Shown one piece after another: positions 6,007-14,122 of a stretch of 41,185 nt of DNA (position 1 is the stretch's first letter; the number at the start of each line of letters is the position of its first letter). Source of the stretch: JAVBMC01 sp031552845 (GTDB lineage: Bacteria > Verrucomicrobiota > Kiritimatiellia > RFP12 > DVOR01); assembly GCA_031552845.1 (NCBI GenBank), contig JAVBMC010000066.1, positions 1 to 41,185 on the forward strand, given 5' to 3'. Under the pieces are notes generated by a model. It saw only the letters and a program-made list of their open reading frames with translations, was not told the DNA's origin and made no database searches. The translations under genes were made by a program, and so were the position numbers.

Positions 6007-8766
6007 ATGAAGACATGGGGATATGCCTGTATGGCTATGCTGTGCCTTGCCGGAGCCGCTTTGGCGGCGCCGACGGGGCAGTATCGTTTGTATCTGAAGC
6101 CCGAGCAAGTTAAAGGCAGCTCGCCGAAGACGGACTTCAGTTTCTTGGTTGATGAGCAGCTGGATGTCGGCGACCCGCCCACGGGGAAGCCGTTGACGCC
6201 ATGGAAAGCCGAGTCAGGAACGGCGTATCCGGTGCAGGCGGTGATTGATCTGGGCACAGAGACACCGTTGGCCAGCCTGTGGCTCTACGATTTCAATAAC
6301 AGTGGGGATGTCGTCATCAACATCGGCAAGCCCGGCGCGTGGAAGGAAGTCGCGCGTTATGATTGTCCCGCCTACCAGACATGGGCAAAGCTTCCGATTG
6401 AGGCGTCCACCCGCTACTTAATGCTGGATGTGCAATCCGCTGGTGCGGTCTTCAATGAGATTGTGTTGGAAGCCTATTCACCGAAGGGCTGGGCCGCTGT
6501 GCGTGCAGCGAAAGCAGAGGCGGAAAAGAAAGAAAGCGAACGCCAGGCCGCGTTGGCCAAAGCCAAAGAAGAGGCACTCAAGCGTCCTGTCATTACGATG
6601 GAACCCTTTGGGCGTCTCTCGCTGATTGACGAAGTTATGCCGGGTAAACTACAGGCACGCCACAAGTTCCACAGCGACCCCTCATCCGCTATCGCCGTCA
6701 AAAAGATTCTTGGCAAGGATACGTGGGTTATGGAGCCGACTGAAGGCGAGTGTACCTATTTATTGGTTCGCCTCGCCGAGCTGGCGCTTCTGCGTCCGGG
6801 CGGCAAGTATGTATTGGCCGTCGAATACCCGGAGGATGTCTCCCGCTCTATGTCGATTCAAAACCTTGGCTGCGAAACCAGCCGTGGTATTCACACGGGG
6901 CAAGCGCTAGGTGATGCCTTCATGGCCAAGTATGTCGACGGTTACGTGGAATCCTTGAACATGCCGCTCTCGGGCAAGAGCGAAGTATGGACTGAGTTGT
7001 TTCACCTGCACGACCGCTATCCTGCTCGCAAAATGATTGACCGTCACGGAGGGGCACGAACCTCTACGCCTGAGGATGGCATAGACGTAATCATTTCGCA
7101 ATACGCCAAGAAGCATCTGCCGGGTTCCAAGGGCGCCGCAGTCAGTGCAATCCGTTTGTATGAAGTGATCGACGACGACAAGCTTGCCCTGACAATCAAT
7201 TACCCGCCGGCAGAACTTCCCCGCCGCAATATCTTTTGGCGTGAAGAAATGGCCGATGGCGTCCTCGATGGTAAGAAAGAGACGCGCGGCTTGGACAACT
7301 TGATTGACTGGTACATGTATAAGATGGAGCTGATGAAGTTTCTTGGCATCAATACCTTTGCAAAAGACCTCTTCGAGTTTGGACACTGCCAGCATTGGGA
7401 TCCCATTGATTACGGCGGAGACTGGATGTATTTCAGGAGCGAACACCGCCATCTATGGGAAGAATGTGTCACCATGGCCGGCAAGTATGGATTTGAAGTC
7501 TTCCCCTACTACGAATACAGCGGCAGCCGCGGGAAAACCGGCTTGGGTGCAAAACGTACGCCGAGGCCGCTCACACGTGATGATGGCAAGTTCACCCACA
7601 TCGGCTGGATTGATAATGGCTTGGTCGACATCACTGCGCTGGAAGCTTACGACGACTTCAAGAAAGTGCTCGACCTCACCATTATAAAATTCAAAGACAA
7701 AGTCAAAATGGTTGGCGCTTGGATTCGTCCGCGTATGCAAATGCCCGTCAGCTTTGCCGATGAAACCATTGCCCGCTTCGTGAAGGAGGCTAACAAGGGC
7801 GCCGCCGTCACACGTAAGCAGATTGCTAGTGATAAAACCCTTTATAAGCGCTACCTCATGTGGTGGGAAAGCAAACGCCGCGACTTTTTCATCGCTATGC
7901 GCGACCATATGCGCGAGAAAGGCGTCAAAGATGCTGTCATCATGTATACCGGCTGTCCTAATGAGCCTGGAATCGGCTGGGATACTTGGCGCAACCGATT
8001 CATCACCGATTCGATTGACACCTGGAAAAAAGAACTGCCGGTTGATGAGAAGCGTGAGTACTTTACGCCTACGGAAGTCGCCAAGCAGGATCTTTATCTT
8101 CAGGGGTTGCTCGCGCCGGGTGCCACATGGGGCGGCTGGGAGTTTCAACACGCCCGTCCCCCGGACGATCCGCAGCATTACAAAAATGATGACGGCATCT
8201 TTCTGACCCACGCCTTCAACCGCCTCTATACTGTGCTGTCGCCCAAAACGTTTGATACCTTCCGCAGTAAACAGGATCTCGCCATCGTCCGGCACTACGC
8301 GCTCAACGAAAACATGATGTACGGCAAGAACGACAAGGAGAAGTTCGGTTACTTCGTCTGCGACTTCGAACGCGCCGGTGATGCTTGCATGCAAGGCGAG
8401 GCTGTTGCTATGGCCAATGGCGACCCTGCCATGATCGGCTATCTTATGGGCAACAATTTTAACCGCGGTTATCCGAGTGTGGTGCGGGATTTCAACGCCA
8501 ACTACCTCGCGCTCCCGGCTCTGCCCAGCACGGTAGTTCCGCAAGCCGCCAGCGATGGTGCGGTAGTCGTGCGCAGTATTCCGACTAAATTCGGCACTTA
8601 CCTTGCCGTCGTCAACACCTCATGGTCGCCCATCAAACAAGTTAAGGTCAAACTCCCCAAAGGTGGCCAAGTCACGCGTTTGGCCAGTAACCAGAGCATT
8701 AACAACACCGGTAGCCTGACGCTGGATATGCGTCCCTACCAACTCATCGCCCTGCGCGTCAACTAA
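6007..8766 (+). CDS. secreted putative glycoside hydrolase, 919 aa
   Basis: Signal peptide MKTWGYACMAMLCLAGAALA with likely cleavage before APTG. Residues ~75-155 look like a discoidin/F5-8C-type binding module (IDLGTETPLASLWLYDF). A charged coiled coil follows at ~158-190 (KAEAEKKESERQ). From ~405 to 760 the Trp/Asp/Glu-rich, alternating pattern is that of a TIM-barrel glycosidase (FEFGHCQHWDPIDYGGDW, GFEVFPYYEYSG, VGAWIRPRMQMP). The last ~70 residues form a beta-sandwich of the kind that closes many glycosidases. I cannot assign a CAZy family or name the catalytic acids; E and D residues near ~460 and ~510 are candidates. It is second in the operon behind the 1818 gene, with AAGGGAAGG as ribosome binding site, and is followed by a strong terminator. 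Confidence 0.7.
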   Translation: MKTWGYACMAMLCLAGAALAAPTGQYRLYLKPEQVKGSSPKTDFSFLVDEQLDVGDPPTGKPLTPWKAESGTAYPVQAVIDLGTETPLASLWLYDFNNSGDVVINIGKPGAWKEVARYDCPAYQTWAKLPIEASTRYLMLDVQSAGAVFNEIVLEAYSPKGWAAVRAAKAEAEKKESERQAALAKAKEEALKRPVITMEPFGRLSLIDEVMPGKLQARHKFHSDPSSAIAVKKILGKDTWVMEPTEGECTYLLVRLAELALLRPGGKYVLAVEYPEDVSRSMSIQNLGCETSRGIHTGQALGDAFMAKYVDGYVESLNMPLSGKSEVWTELFHLHDRYPARKMIDRHGGARTSTPEDGIDVIISQYAKKHLPGSKGAAVSAIRLYEVIDDDKLALTINYPPAELPRRNIFWREEMADGVLDGKKETRGLDNLIDWYMYKMELMKFLGINTFAKDLFEFGHCQHWDPIDYGGDWMYFRSEHRHLWEECVTMAGKYGFEVFPYYEYSGSRGKTGLGAKRTPRPLTRDDGKFTHIGWIDNGLVDITALEAYDDFKKVLDLTIIKFKDKVKMVGAWIRPRMQMPVSFADETIARFVKEANKGAAVTRKQIASDKTLYKRYLMWWESKRRDFFIAMRDHMREKGVKDAVIMYTGCPNEPGIGWDTWRNRFITDSIDTWKKELPVDEKREYFTPTEVAKQDLYLQGLLAPGATWGGWEFQHARPPDDPQHYKNDDGIFLTHAFNRLYTVLSPKTFDTFRSKQDLAIVRHYALNENMMYGKNDKEKFGYFVCDFERAGDACMQGEAVAMANGDPAMIGYLMGNNFNRGYPSVVRDFNANYLALPALPSTVVPQAASDGAVVVRSIPTKFGTYLAVVNTSWSPIKQVKVKLPKGGQVTRLASNQSINNTGSLTLDMRPYQLIALRVN

Positions 8767-8793
8767 ACCGTTCCTGTTCACGCGCTCGGCACT

Positions 8794-8839
8794 AACGTCC
8801 TGCCCATTGTGACTGCATCCATTGGGCAGGACGTTTTTT
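8794..8839 (+). terminator. intrinsic terminator of the 1818-8766 operon
   Basis: AACGTCCTGCCCA (8794-8806) pairs perfectly with TGGGCAGGACGTT (8823-8835), followed by a T-run. It lies 28 bp after the stop of the putative glycosidase. Confidence 0.9.
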
Positions 8840-8915
8840 ATGGACAGTGCGTCCCTGTTGTTGTTGTGCGAACGACTGTATGAGTAGGACTGGCGCGGTG
8901 TGGGCGGGGAGAATG

Positions 8916-8949
8916 AAAAAAGGCACGGGGGTTAGCCCGTGCCTTTTTT
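8916..8949. terminator. bidirectional terminator after the oxidoreductase gene
   Basis: AAAAAAGGCACGGG pairs with CCCGTGCCTTTTTT across a short loop. It serves the minus-strand gene at 8974-10329 and is identical to the copy at 1546-1579. Confidence 0.85.
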
Positions 8950-8973
8950 GTTTTGTGGTTTGCCTGCCGCAGG

Positions 8974-10329
8974 TTAGAAGCTGCGGTAGGTTTTGGTGAT
9001 GTATTGGTTGGCTGCGGGGTCGGAGGCAGTCATGGTGCGGCTGTTCCAGTTGAAGCTTTTACCGGAGCGGATGGCGAGGTTGCCGATCGCACCGAGTTCG
9101 CTTAGTGGGGCTGCATGGTCGAAGTTGGAGCAGGCTTGCCATACTTTGCCGCGGATGGCGTCGAGCCAGTTTTGGTAGTGGTCGCCGCGGGTGACGCGGG
9201 GGAGTGTTTTGGCGGGTTTGTTTTTGAACTCGGCCATGGCACTTTCGGGGATGAGGCGGACGCTTTCGGAGTAGTCGCCTTTGGCATGGAGGACGCCTTT
9301 GGTGCCGTAGAAGAGTTGGCCGGCGATGCCGAGGTCGCGGCCGGCTTCGAGTTCTTTGGGCATCGGGGGCTTTTTGTTGCCTTCATACCAGGTCATGACG
9401 CAAGGAGGCAGTTTGCCGCGCGCGGGGAAGTGGAATTTGACGATGGCGCCGCTGGAGGGTGACCAGGGAGTGCCGCCGTCGATTTCGACGAGTTCAACGC
9501 GGTCGGGTTTGGCGAGGTCGAGCGCCCAGAAGGCGGCGTCCATCGTGTGGCAGCCCATGTCACCGATTGCGCCGCAGCCGTAGTCCCACCAGCCGCGCCA
9601 TTTGAAGGGGACGTAGGCGGGGCTGTAGGGGCGGGTGGGGGCGACGCCGAGCCAGAGGTTCCACGCGAGGGTGGCGGGGACGGGCGGGGTGTCGGTGGGG
9701 AGCTGGCAGTTTTGGGGCCAGATGGGGCGGTTGGTCCAGATGTCGACGCGGGTGACGTCGCCGATGACGCCGGCTTCAATCCATTCTTTGCAGAGGCGGG
9801 TGCCTTCGTTGCTGTGGCCTTGGTTGCCCATTTGCGCTTTGACGTCGTGGATGCGGGCGGCTTGGCGTAGTTTGCGGGCTTCTTCAATGGTGTGGGTGAG
9901 GGGTTTTTGCACGTAGACGTGTTTGCCCATCTGGATGGCCATGAGGGCGATGGGGTAGTGCATGTGGTCGGGGGTGGAGATGGTGACGGCGTCGATTTGG
10001 TCTTCAAGCTCGGTGAGGAGCTGGCGGTAGTCTGTGTAGTATTTTGCGTTGGGGTAGAGTTTGCGGGTTTCTTCGGTCATGGTGTCGTCGACGTCGCAGA
10101 GGGCGATGACGTTTTCACCTTTCATGGCGCCGGCGTCGACTTTGCCTTTGCCGCCGATGCCGATGCAGGCGACGTTGATTTTGCGGTCGGTGACGAGCTT
10201 GCCTTTTTTGGCGTCGGCGGGAGCTGTGTAGAGCGCGCAGGTTTTGGAGCAGCCGGTGAGTACGGCGGCGGTTGCGGTGAGGGCGGAGGCCGCGACGAAT
10301 TCGCGGCGGTTGAGTGTGAAGTCGGCCAT
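8974..10329 (-). CDS. Gfo/Idh/MocA-family oxidoreductase, Tat-type lipoprotein, 451 aa
   Basis: NAD(P)-dependent sugar or cyclitol oxidoreductase family; the substrate is unknown. I start at MADFTLNRREF (10329). The frame is open 16 codons further, but a twin-arginine-like NRREF signal, a hydrophobic stretch and the lipobox LTGC (Cys27) begin here, as in many exported members of this family in the PVC group. The Rossmann motif CIGIGGKGK is at ~55-63. The usual EKP motif appears as QKP at 141-143 (VYVQKPLTHT), a common variant in these exported members. DMGCHTMDAAFW marks the C-terminal domain. It ends ITKTYRSF. A damaged duplicate of its 3' end lies at 1604-1663. A small exported protein gene sits 69 bp upstream on the same strand. 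Confidence 0.92.
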   Translation of the reverse strand: MADFTLNRREFVAASALTATAAVLTGCSKTCALYTAPADAKKGKLVTDRKINVACIGIGGKGKVDAGAMKGENVIALCDVDDTMTEETRKLYPNAKYYTDYRQLLTELEDQIDAVTISTPDHMHYPIALMAIQMGKHVYVQKPLTHTIEEARKLRQAARIHDVKAQMGNQGHSNEGTRLCKEWIEAGVIGDVTRVDIWTNRPIWPQNCQLPTDTPPVPATLAWNLWLGVAPTRPYSPAYVPFKWRGWWDYGCGAIGDMGCHTMDAAFWALDLAKPDRVELVEIDGGTPWSPSSGAIVKFHFPARGKLPPCVMTWYEGNKKPPMPKELEAGRDLGIAGQLFYGTKGVLHAKGDYSESVRLIPESAMAEFKNKPAKTLPRVTRGDHYQNWLDAIRGKVWQACSNFDHAAPLSELGAIGNLAIRSGKSFNWNSRTMTASDPAANQYITKTYRSF

Positions 10330-10398
10330 TTGTCTGTTCCCTGTGGGTTTGTGTTTAATTGTTTGAAAGTGTAGCACAGCGGGGTTTTGTTTGCAATG

Positions 10399-10818
10399 TT
10401 ATTTGACGGATGCGGGGGGTGAATTGGTGACGGCGGGTTCGGGCGGCGGGACGATGGTGTAGCCGGGAACGGCGTTGGTTTCAATGTGGCCGTGGTGGTA
10501 CATGTCCATGTAGATTTGGACGGTGGTGTTGGAGCCGCAGGTGACTTCGTAGAGGTCGACGACGTTGCCGTGGACGCCAGCACCGACGTTGCCGATGCGG
10601 CGGTAGCGGGGCGGTTTGCCGTCGGGGCCGCGCAGGCGGCTGAGGTAGGCGCGTTGGCCGACGGGCTGCTGGCATTTGACGGGGTTGGTTTCGGAGCCGA
10701 GGGGAGCTTCGGGTTGTGCGGCGGGACGGTTGCTGCGGGGCGCGGGCGGCGCGTAGGAGGGGATGATGGCGTAGAGGGGGAGGGCGAGGAGGAGAATGAG
10801 GAGGAGGCGTGGTTGCAT
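10399..10818 (-). CDS. small exported protein of unknown function, 139 aa
   Basis: Not recognised. MQPRLLLILLLALPLYAI is a clear signal sequence. The mature part is Pro-rich at both ends (SYAPPAPRSNRPAAQPEAP and VPPPEPAVTNSPPASVK) around a compact ~70-residue core (YLSRLRGPDGKPPRYRRIG, then VGAGVHGNVVDLYEVTC). The core holds two cysteines (NPVKCQQP and VTCGSN) that could form a disulfide in the periplasm. It lies upstream of the oxidoreductase on the same strand with a 69-nt gap, so the two could be co-transcribed. The ribosome binding site is weak (AAAGG). Confidence 0.7.
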   Translation of the reverse strand: MQPRLLLILLLALPLYAIIPSYAPPAPRSNRPAAQPEAPLGSETNPVKCQQPVGQRAYLSRLRGPDGKPPRYRRIGNVGAGVHGNVVDLYEVTCGSNTTVQIYMDMYHHGHIETNAVPGYTIVPPPEPAVTNSPPASVK

Positions 10819-10909
10819 GACGGAGCCTTTCGGTTGGGGTGAACGCGTATAGTCTAATGCTTTTTGGCGCGGGTGTCAAGTGTTCTATGGGGCGGGGTGC
10901 GGGTTTGGT

Positions 10910-10938
10910 TTGCTTTTCGGCGCGGGGTGTGGTATATT
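10910..10938 (+). promoter_or_regulatory. promoter of tRNA-Pro
   Basis: TTGCTT (10910-10915), a 17-bp spacer and TATATT (10933-10938), ending 9 bp before the tRNA 5' end. Confidence 0.7.
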
Positions 10939-10947
10939 GAGGGCGTT

Positions 10948-11024
10948 CGGAGCATAGCGCAGCCTGGTAGCGCATCAGCTTTGGGAGCTGACTGTCGGGG
11001 GTTCAAATCCCTCTGCTCCGACCA
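10948..11024 (+). tRNA. tRNA-Pro (anticodon TGG)
   Basis: 77 nt including an encoded CCA. The acceptor arms CGGAGCA and TGCTCCG pair fully. The anticodon stem TCAGC/GCTGA encloses loop TTTGGGA, with anticodon TGG at 10982-10984. The T arm has GGTTCAAATCC. It has its own promoter (10910-10938) and terminator (11037-11068). Confidence 0.97.
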
Positions 11025-11036
11025 TTTTCTTTTGAA

Positions 11037-11068
11037 GGCACGGTTCGTTGGAACCGTGCCTTTTTTTT
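11037..11068 (+). terminator. terminator of tRNA-Pro
   Basis: GGCACGGTT (11037-11045), a 6-nt loop, AACCGTGCC (11052-11060) and eight T. Confidence 0.93.
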
Positions 11069-11096
11069 GTGTGTGGGGGGGAGGGGAGCCGTACGT

Positions 11097-11125
11097 AAAA
11101 AGCCCCGCGTGGTGCGGGGCTTTGT
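11097..11125 (-). terminator. terminator of the BamD-like gene
   Basis: AAGCCCCGC (11100-11108) pairs with GCGGGGCTT (11114-11122). On the minus strand it is followed by a run of five T. It lies 14 bp beyond the stop of the 11137 gene. Confidence 0.85.
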
Positions 11126-11136
11126 TGTGGAAGTGG

Positions 11137-12171
11137 TTATTTCTTGGGCACGAAGTTGGGGTCTCGGAGTTGGTTGAGGCGTTTTTGGACTTCGAGCGCA
11201 CGGGTGCTGTCGGGGTATTCTTTGAGGAAACGTTCGTAGGCGGCGATGGTGGCGGCGCGGGTTTGTTGGGGGCTGTCGTAGAATCGCGCGGCGTGGTAGC
11301 GGAGGTCTTCGAGCTTTTGGGTGAGTTCGTCTTTGAAAAGTTTGATTTCTTGTGCGCGGGGGTGTTGGGGGTAGCGGTTGAGGAGGGCGTTGATGGCCAT
11401 GATGCTGTCGCGGCAGCGGGCTTCGTTTTCTTTTTGGATGAGGGCTTCGGTGTAGTGGCAGTAGGCGGAGCGGTAGGCGGCGAGTTCGACTTCCTTGGAC
11501 GCGGGGAAGCGCATGAGGATGGTGTCGTAGACTTTGGCGGCCATGGGGTAGGACTTTTCTTTTTCGTGGAGGGCGCCGATGGTGAGGAGGACTTCGGGGG
11601 CGCGGTGCCAGCGGGGGGCGTAGTAGAGGATGCGTTCGAAGTTTTCGCGGTGGTAGGCGGTGGTGGCGAGGCGCAGGCCGAAGAGGCCGGTGTTGTCGAG
11701 GAGGATGGAGTTGGCGAGGCGGTAGCAGGAGTCGAGGACTTTGTTGTAGTCGCACTGGCCGGCGTAGTAGACGACTAAGTAGATGTAGGCATTGTAGGCT
11801 TGTTCGAGGTTGTCGGCTTCTTCGTGGAGGCGGGCGAAGGAGAGTTGGGCTTCGGCGGCTTGGGGGCTGGCGTGCCATTCGTGGACGAGGTCGTTGTAGG
11901 CGTTGCGGGCGGAGCGGCGGGAGCCTTTGGCTTCGCGTTCTTTGGCGTAGGCGAGCTGTTCGGCGGGGGTTTCTTTCTTGGGATCGTGCCAGAAGGAGGG
12001 TTCTTTGCGGTCGACTTTCATGGCGTCGAAGTCTTCGAACATGGCGACTTGGTCACCGCGGTAACCGCCGCCGGGCATGGCGGCTTCGGAGGGGCTGATT
12101 TGCGCGAGGAGCCCGAGGGGAAGGAGCGCGAGGAGGGTTGTGAGGAGGGGGATGAGGGTGGTTTTTTTCAT
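11137..12171 (-). CDS. BamD/YfiO-like exported TPR protein, 344 aa
   Basis: Signal peptide MKKTTLIPLLTTLLALLPLG. The mature part is mostly helical repeats with TPR spacing (QAAEAQLSFARLHEEADNL; YPMAAKVYDTILMRFPASKE; AIAAYERFLKEYPDSTRALE). The last repeats match the pattern of outer-membrane assembly lipoproteins of the BamD/YbgF/CpoB type. There is no lipobox cysteine near the signal peptide, so unlike BamD it may be soluble in the periplasm; hence no symbol. It is transcribed away from serA across a 116-bp divergent spacer. No clear ribosome binding site precedes the ATG. Confidence 0.75.
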   Translation of the reverse strand: MKKTTLIPLLTTLLALLPLGLLAQISPSEAAMPGGGYRGDQVAMFEDFDAMKVDRKEPSFWHDPKKETPAEQLAYAKEREAKGSRRSARNAYNDLVHEWHASPQAAEAQLSFARLHEEADNLEQAYNAYIYLVVYYAGQCDYNKVLDSCYRLANSILLDNTGLFGLRLATTAYHRENFERILYYAPRWHRAPEVLLTIGALHEKEKSYPMAAKVYDTILMRFPASKEVELAAYRSAYCHYTEALIQKENEARCRDSIMAINALLNRYPQHPRAQEIKLFKDELTQKLEDLRYHAARFYDSPQQTRAATIAAYERFLKEYPDSTRALEVQKRLNQLRDPNFVPKK

Positions 12172-12188
12172 AGCGGAATGTGTTGGGC

Positions 12189-12217
12189 TTGCTTTTGCGT
12201 CGCAGTTGGGCTAAACT
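12189..12217 (+). promoter_or_regulatory. serA: promoter of serA
   Basis: TTGCTT (12189-12194), a 17-bp spacer and TAAACT (12212-12217). The leader is ~64 nt to the GTG at 12288. Confidence 0.55.
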
Positions 12218-12287
12218 ATTCGTCAATATGGGGTGCAATGGTGTCCCCCAGCGCGTTGAAGTATAGCATATCTGGAGGGTTTTTGAA

Positions 12288-13862
12288 GTGAAAAAGGTGT
12301 TGATTCCTACAAAACTGGATGGGGTTGCGGCTGATTTGTTGAAGGCCGACGGCAATTATACTGTAGTTCAGGATGGGAAGACGCCTTTGAACGAGCTGGT
12401 TGCGGCGAATAAGGATACGTATGCTATAATAGTACGCAGCGAGAAGGTGACGGCGGAGATTATGGATGCGTTGCCGGAGCTGCGGGTGGTGATTCGTGCG
12501 GGCGCTGGCTTTGATAATGTTGATACGAAGTATGCACGGAAGCGCGGGATTGACGTGATGAACACCCCCGGTGCGAACGCGAATGGCGTGGCGGAAGAGG
12601 TGATTGCGATGATGCTGGCGGATGCCCGTTTTGTGGTGGCAGCTGATATGACGACGCGCGCAGGCGGCTGGGAGAAGAAGAATTATTTGGGCCGCGAGGT
12701 GACTAACAAGGTCGTCGGCGTGGTGGGCTTGGGGAACATCGGACGCTTGGTAATCCGTCGTCTGAAGGGGTTTGATTGTAAGTTCTTGGGTTTTGACCCG
12801 ATGGTGAGCAGCGAGCGGGCGCGTGAAATTGGCGTGCAGCTGGCGAGCTTGGAGGAGATTTTCGCGCAGTGCGACTATATTACCTTACATATTCCCGGCG
12901 GCGAGGGGACCAAGGGGCTGGTGGATGCTAAGCTGATTAACTCCATGAAGACCGGTGCGACGCTGGTGAACTGCGCGCGTTATGGAATTATTGACGAGGA
13001 GGCCCTGCGTGCGGTCAAGGCCGAGAAAAAGCTGCGCTATTTGAACGATGTGTATGCTAAGGATGAGGCCGGCGCCAAGCCGATGGTGGACATCGCCGAT
13101 TTGATGCTGCCGCACTTGGGCGCGAACACCGCCGAGGCGAACTTCAACGCGGCGCAACGTGCGGCGGAGGAGTTGATTGGATTGGATCAGCGCGGCGAGA
13201 CGGCGTTCATCGTCAACCGCGATGTGCCGGAGGGCTTGGACAAGGCGTATTGCGATCTGGCGTTCAACATTGCTTCGCTGGCGCGTCAGCTGGCGGGCGA
13301 CGCCCGGATTGTGAAGGTCGAGACGAGCTTTTACGGTCAGTTGGAGGCGTTCGGAAATTGGCTGTTGGTGTCGGTGCTGTCGGGTCTGTGGAAGGATTTT
13401 GACCGTTATAATGACATTAAGGCGGCTAAAAAGTATCTGAATGAGCTGGGGATTGCCTACGAAAACCGCCCGGCTGATCCGGATAAAGGGTTTGATAACT
13501 CCATAACGCTGGATATTACCACCGAAGCGGGCGAGGGCAGCTTGAAGGTCACAAGCGTCCGCGGCACGGTGGCGGAGTCTGTACAGATGATTGCGCGTAT
13601 TAACGAGTTTGACCGGTTATACTTCCCGGCGACCGGTGCGGCGCTGTTCTTCCTGTATGATGACCGTCCGGGCGTGATTGCGGCAATCAGCCGCCGTTTG
13701 GCCGATGCACACATTAATATAGAGGATATGCGCAACCCTCTGAACTGCAAATCGAACCGTTCTCTGGCGATCGTCAAGGTCAGCAAGCCGATCTCGGCGG
13801 ATCTGTTGGCGGTTATCGCAAAGGAGATCAACGCGCACTCGGCAGTTTGCGCTACCTTATAG
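12288..13862 (+). CDS. serA: D-3-phosphoglycerate dehydrogenase, 524 aa
   Basis: Oxidises 3-phosphoglycerate to 3-phosphohydroxypyruvate with NAD, the first step of serine synthesis in the cytoplasm. GTG start with GGAGGG 8 nt upstream. The N-terminal catalytic half has VIRAGAGFDNVD, the NAD-binding GLGNIG at 147-152, Arg231 in NCARYGIIDEEAL and His276 in LPHLGANTAEAN; Glu261 is the likely third catalytic residue. An intervening domain (~320-445) and a C-terminal ACT domain (DDRPGVIAAISRRL) make it the long ~525-residue type, in which serine feedback through ACT is usual. The family more often has NCARGG; here the second Gly is Tyr. It is a single-gene unit with its own promoter and terminator. 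Confidence 0.95.
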   Translation: MKKVLIPTKLDGVAADLLKADGNYTVVQDGKTPLNELVAANKDTYAIIVRSEKVTAEIMDALPELRVVIRAGAGFDNVDTKYARKRGIDVMNTPGANANGVAEEVIAMMLADARFVVAADMTTRAGGWEKKNYLGREVTNKVVGVVGLGNIGRLVIRRLKGFDCKFLGFDPMVSSERAREIGVQLASLEEIFAQCDYITLHIPGGEGTKGLVDAKLINSMKTGATLVNCARYGIIDEEALRAVKAEKKLRYLNDVYAKDEAGAKPMVDIADLMLPHLGANTAEANFNAAQRAAEELIGLDQRGETAFIVNRDVPEGLDKAYCDLAFNIASLARQLAGDARIVKVETSFYGQLEAFGNWLLVSVLSGLWKDFDRYNDIKAAKKYLNELGIAYENRPADPDKGFDNSITLDITTEAGEGSLKVTSVRGTVAESVQMIARINEFDRLYFPATGAALFFLYDDRPGVIAAISRRLADAHINIEDMRNPLNCKSNRSLAIVKVSKPISADLLAVIAKEINAHSAVCATL

Positions 13863-13889
13863 CCTAACACCCAGCAATGGGTTTGATGC

Positions 13890-13930
13890 ACGGCGTTTTG
13901 GCGGAAATAGTCCCGCTGAAACGCCGTTTA
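13890..13930 (+). terminator. probable terminator of serA
   Basis: ACGGCGTTT (13890-13898) pairs with AAACGCCGT (13919-13927), with an inner GCGG/CCGC pair. The T-tract is short (TTTAT). Confidence 0.6.
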
Positions 13931-13996
13931 TCGTACTTGACGTGGATTCTCAGGGATTCCTGAAAAGGGAAACTGTAGATGTTTGGGCTTTTCCAT

Positions 13997-14025
13997 TTGC
14001 AGGGAGTCCCCGAAAATGCTATATT
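13997..14025 (+). promoter_or_regulatory. promoter of the 14123 gene
   Basis: TTGCAG (13997-14002), a 17-bp spacer and TATATT (14020-14025). The ~90-nt leader contains a small bulged hairpin at 14067-14090 (ACTC..CGC / GCG.GAGT), ~30 nt before the ATG. The rest of the 13863-14122 spacer shows nothing else. Confidence 0.6.
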
Positions 14026-14122
14026 CTGCGGACTTCGATTTTTATGCCATTCGCCAGAAATGCCGAACTCCTCGCATAAAATAGCGGAGTAATTTACCTG
14101 CCTTAATCAGAGGAAATGAATT

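Noticed and set aside
11137..12171. Calling the TPR protein bamD outright
   Set aside because: The signal peptide lacks a lipobox cysteine and no other Bam gene is present, so only a family-level call is justified.
12218..12287. Riboswitch or attenuator in the serA leader
   Set aside because: The leader is ~64 nt with only a weak GGGG/CCCC pair and no terminator-antiterminator layout or Ser codon run.
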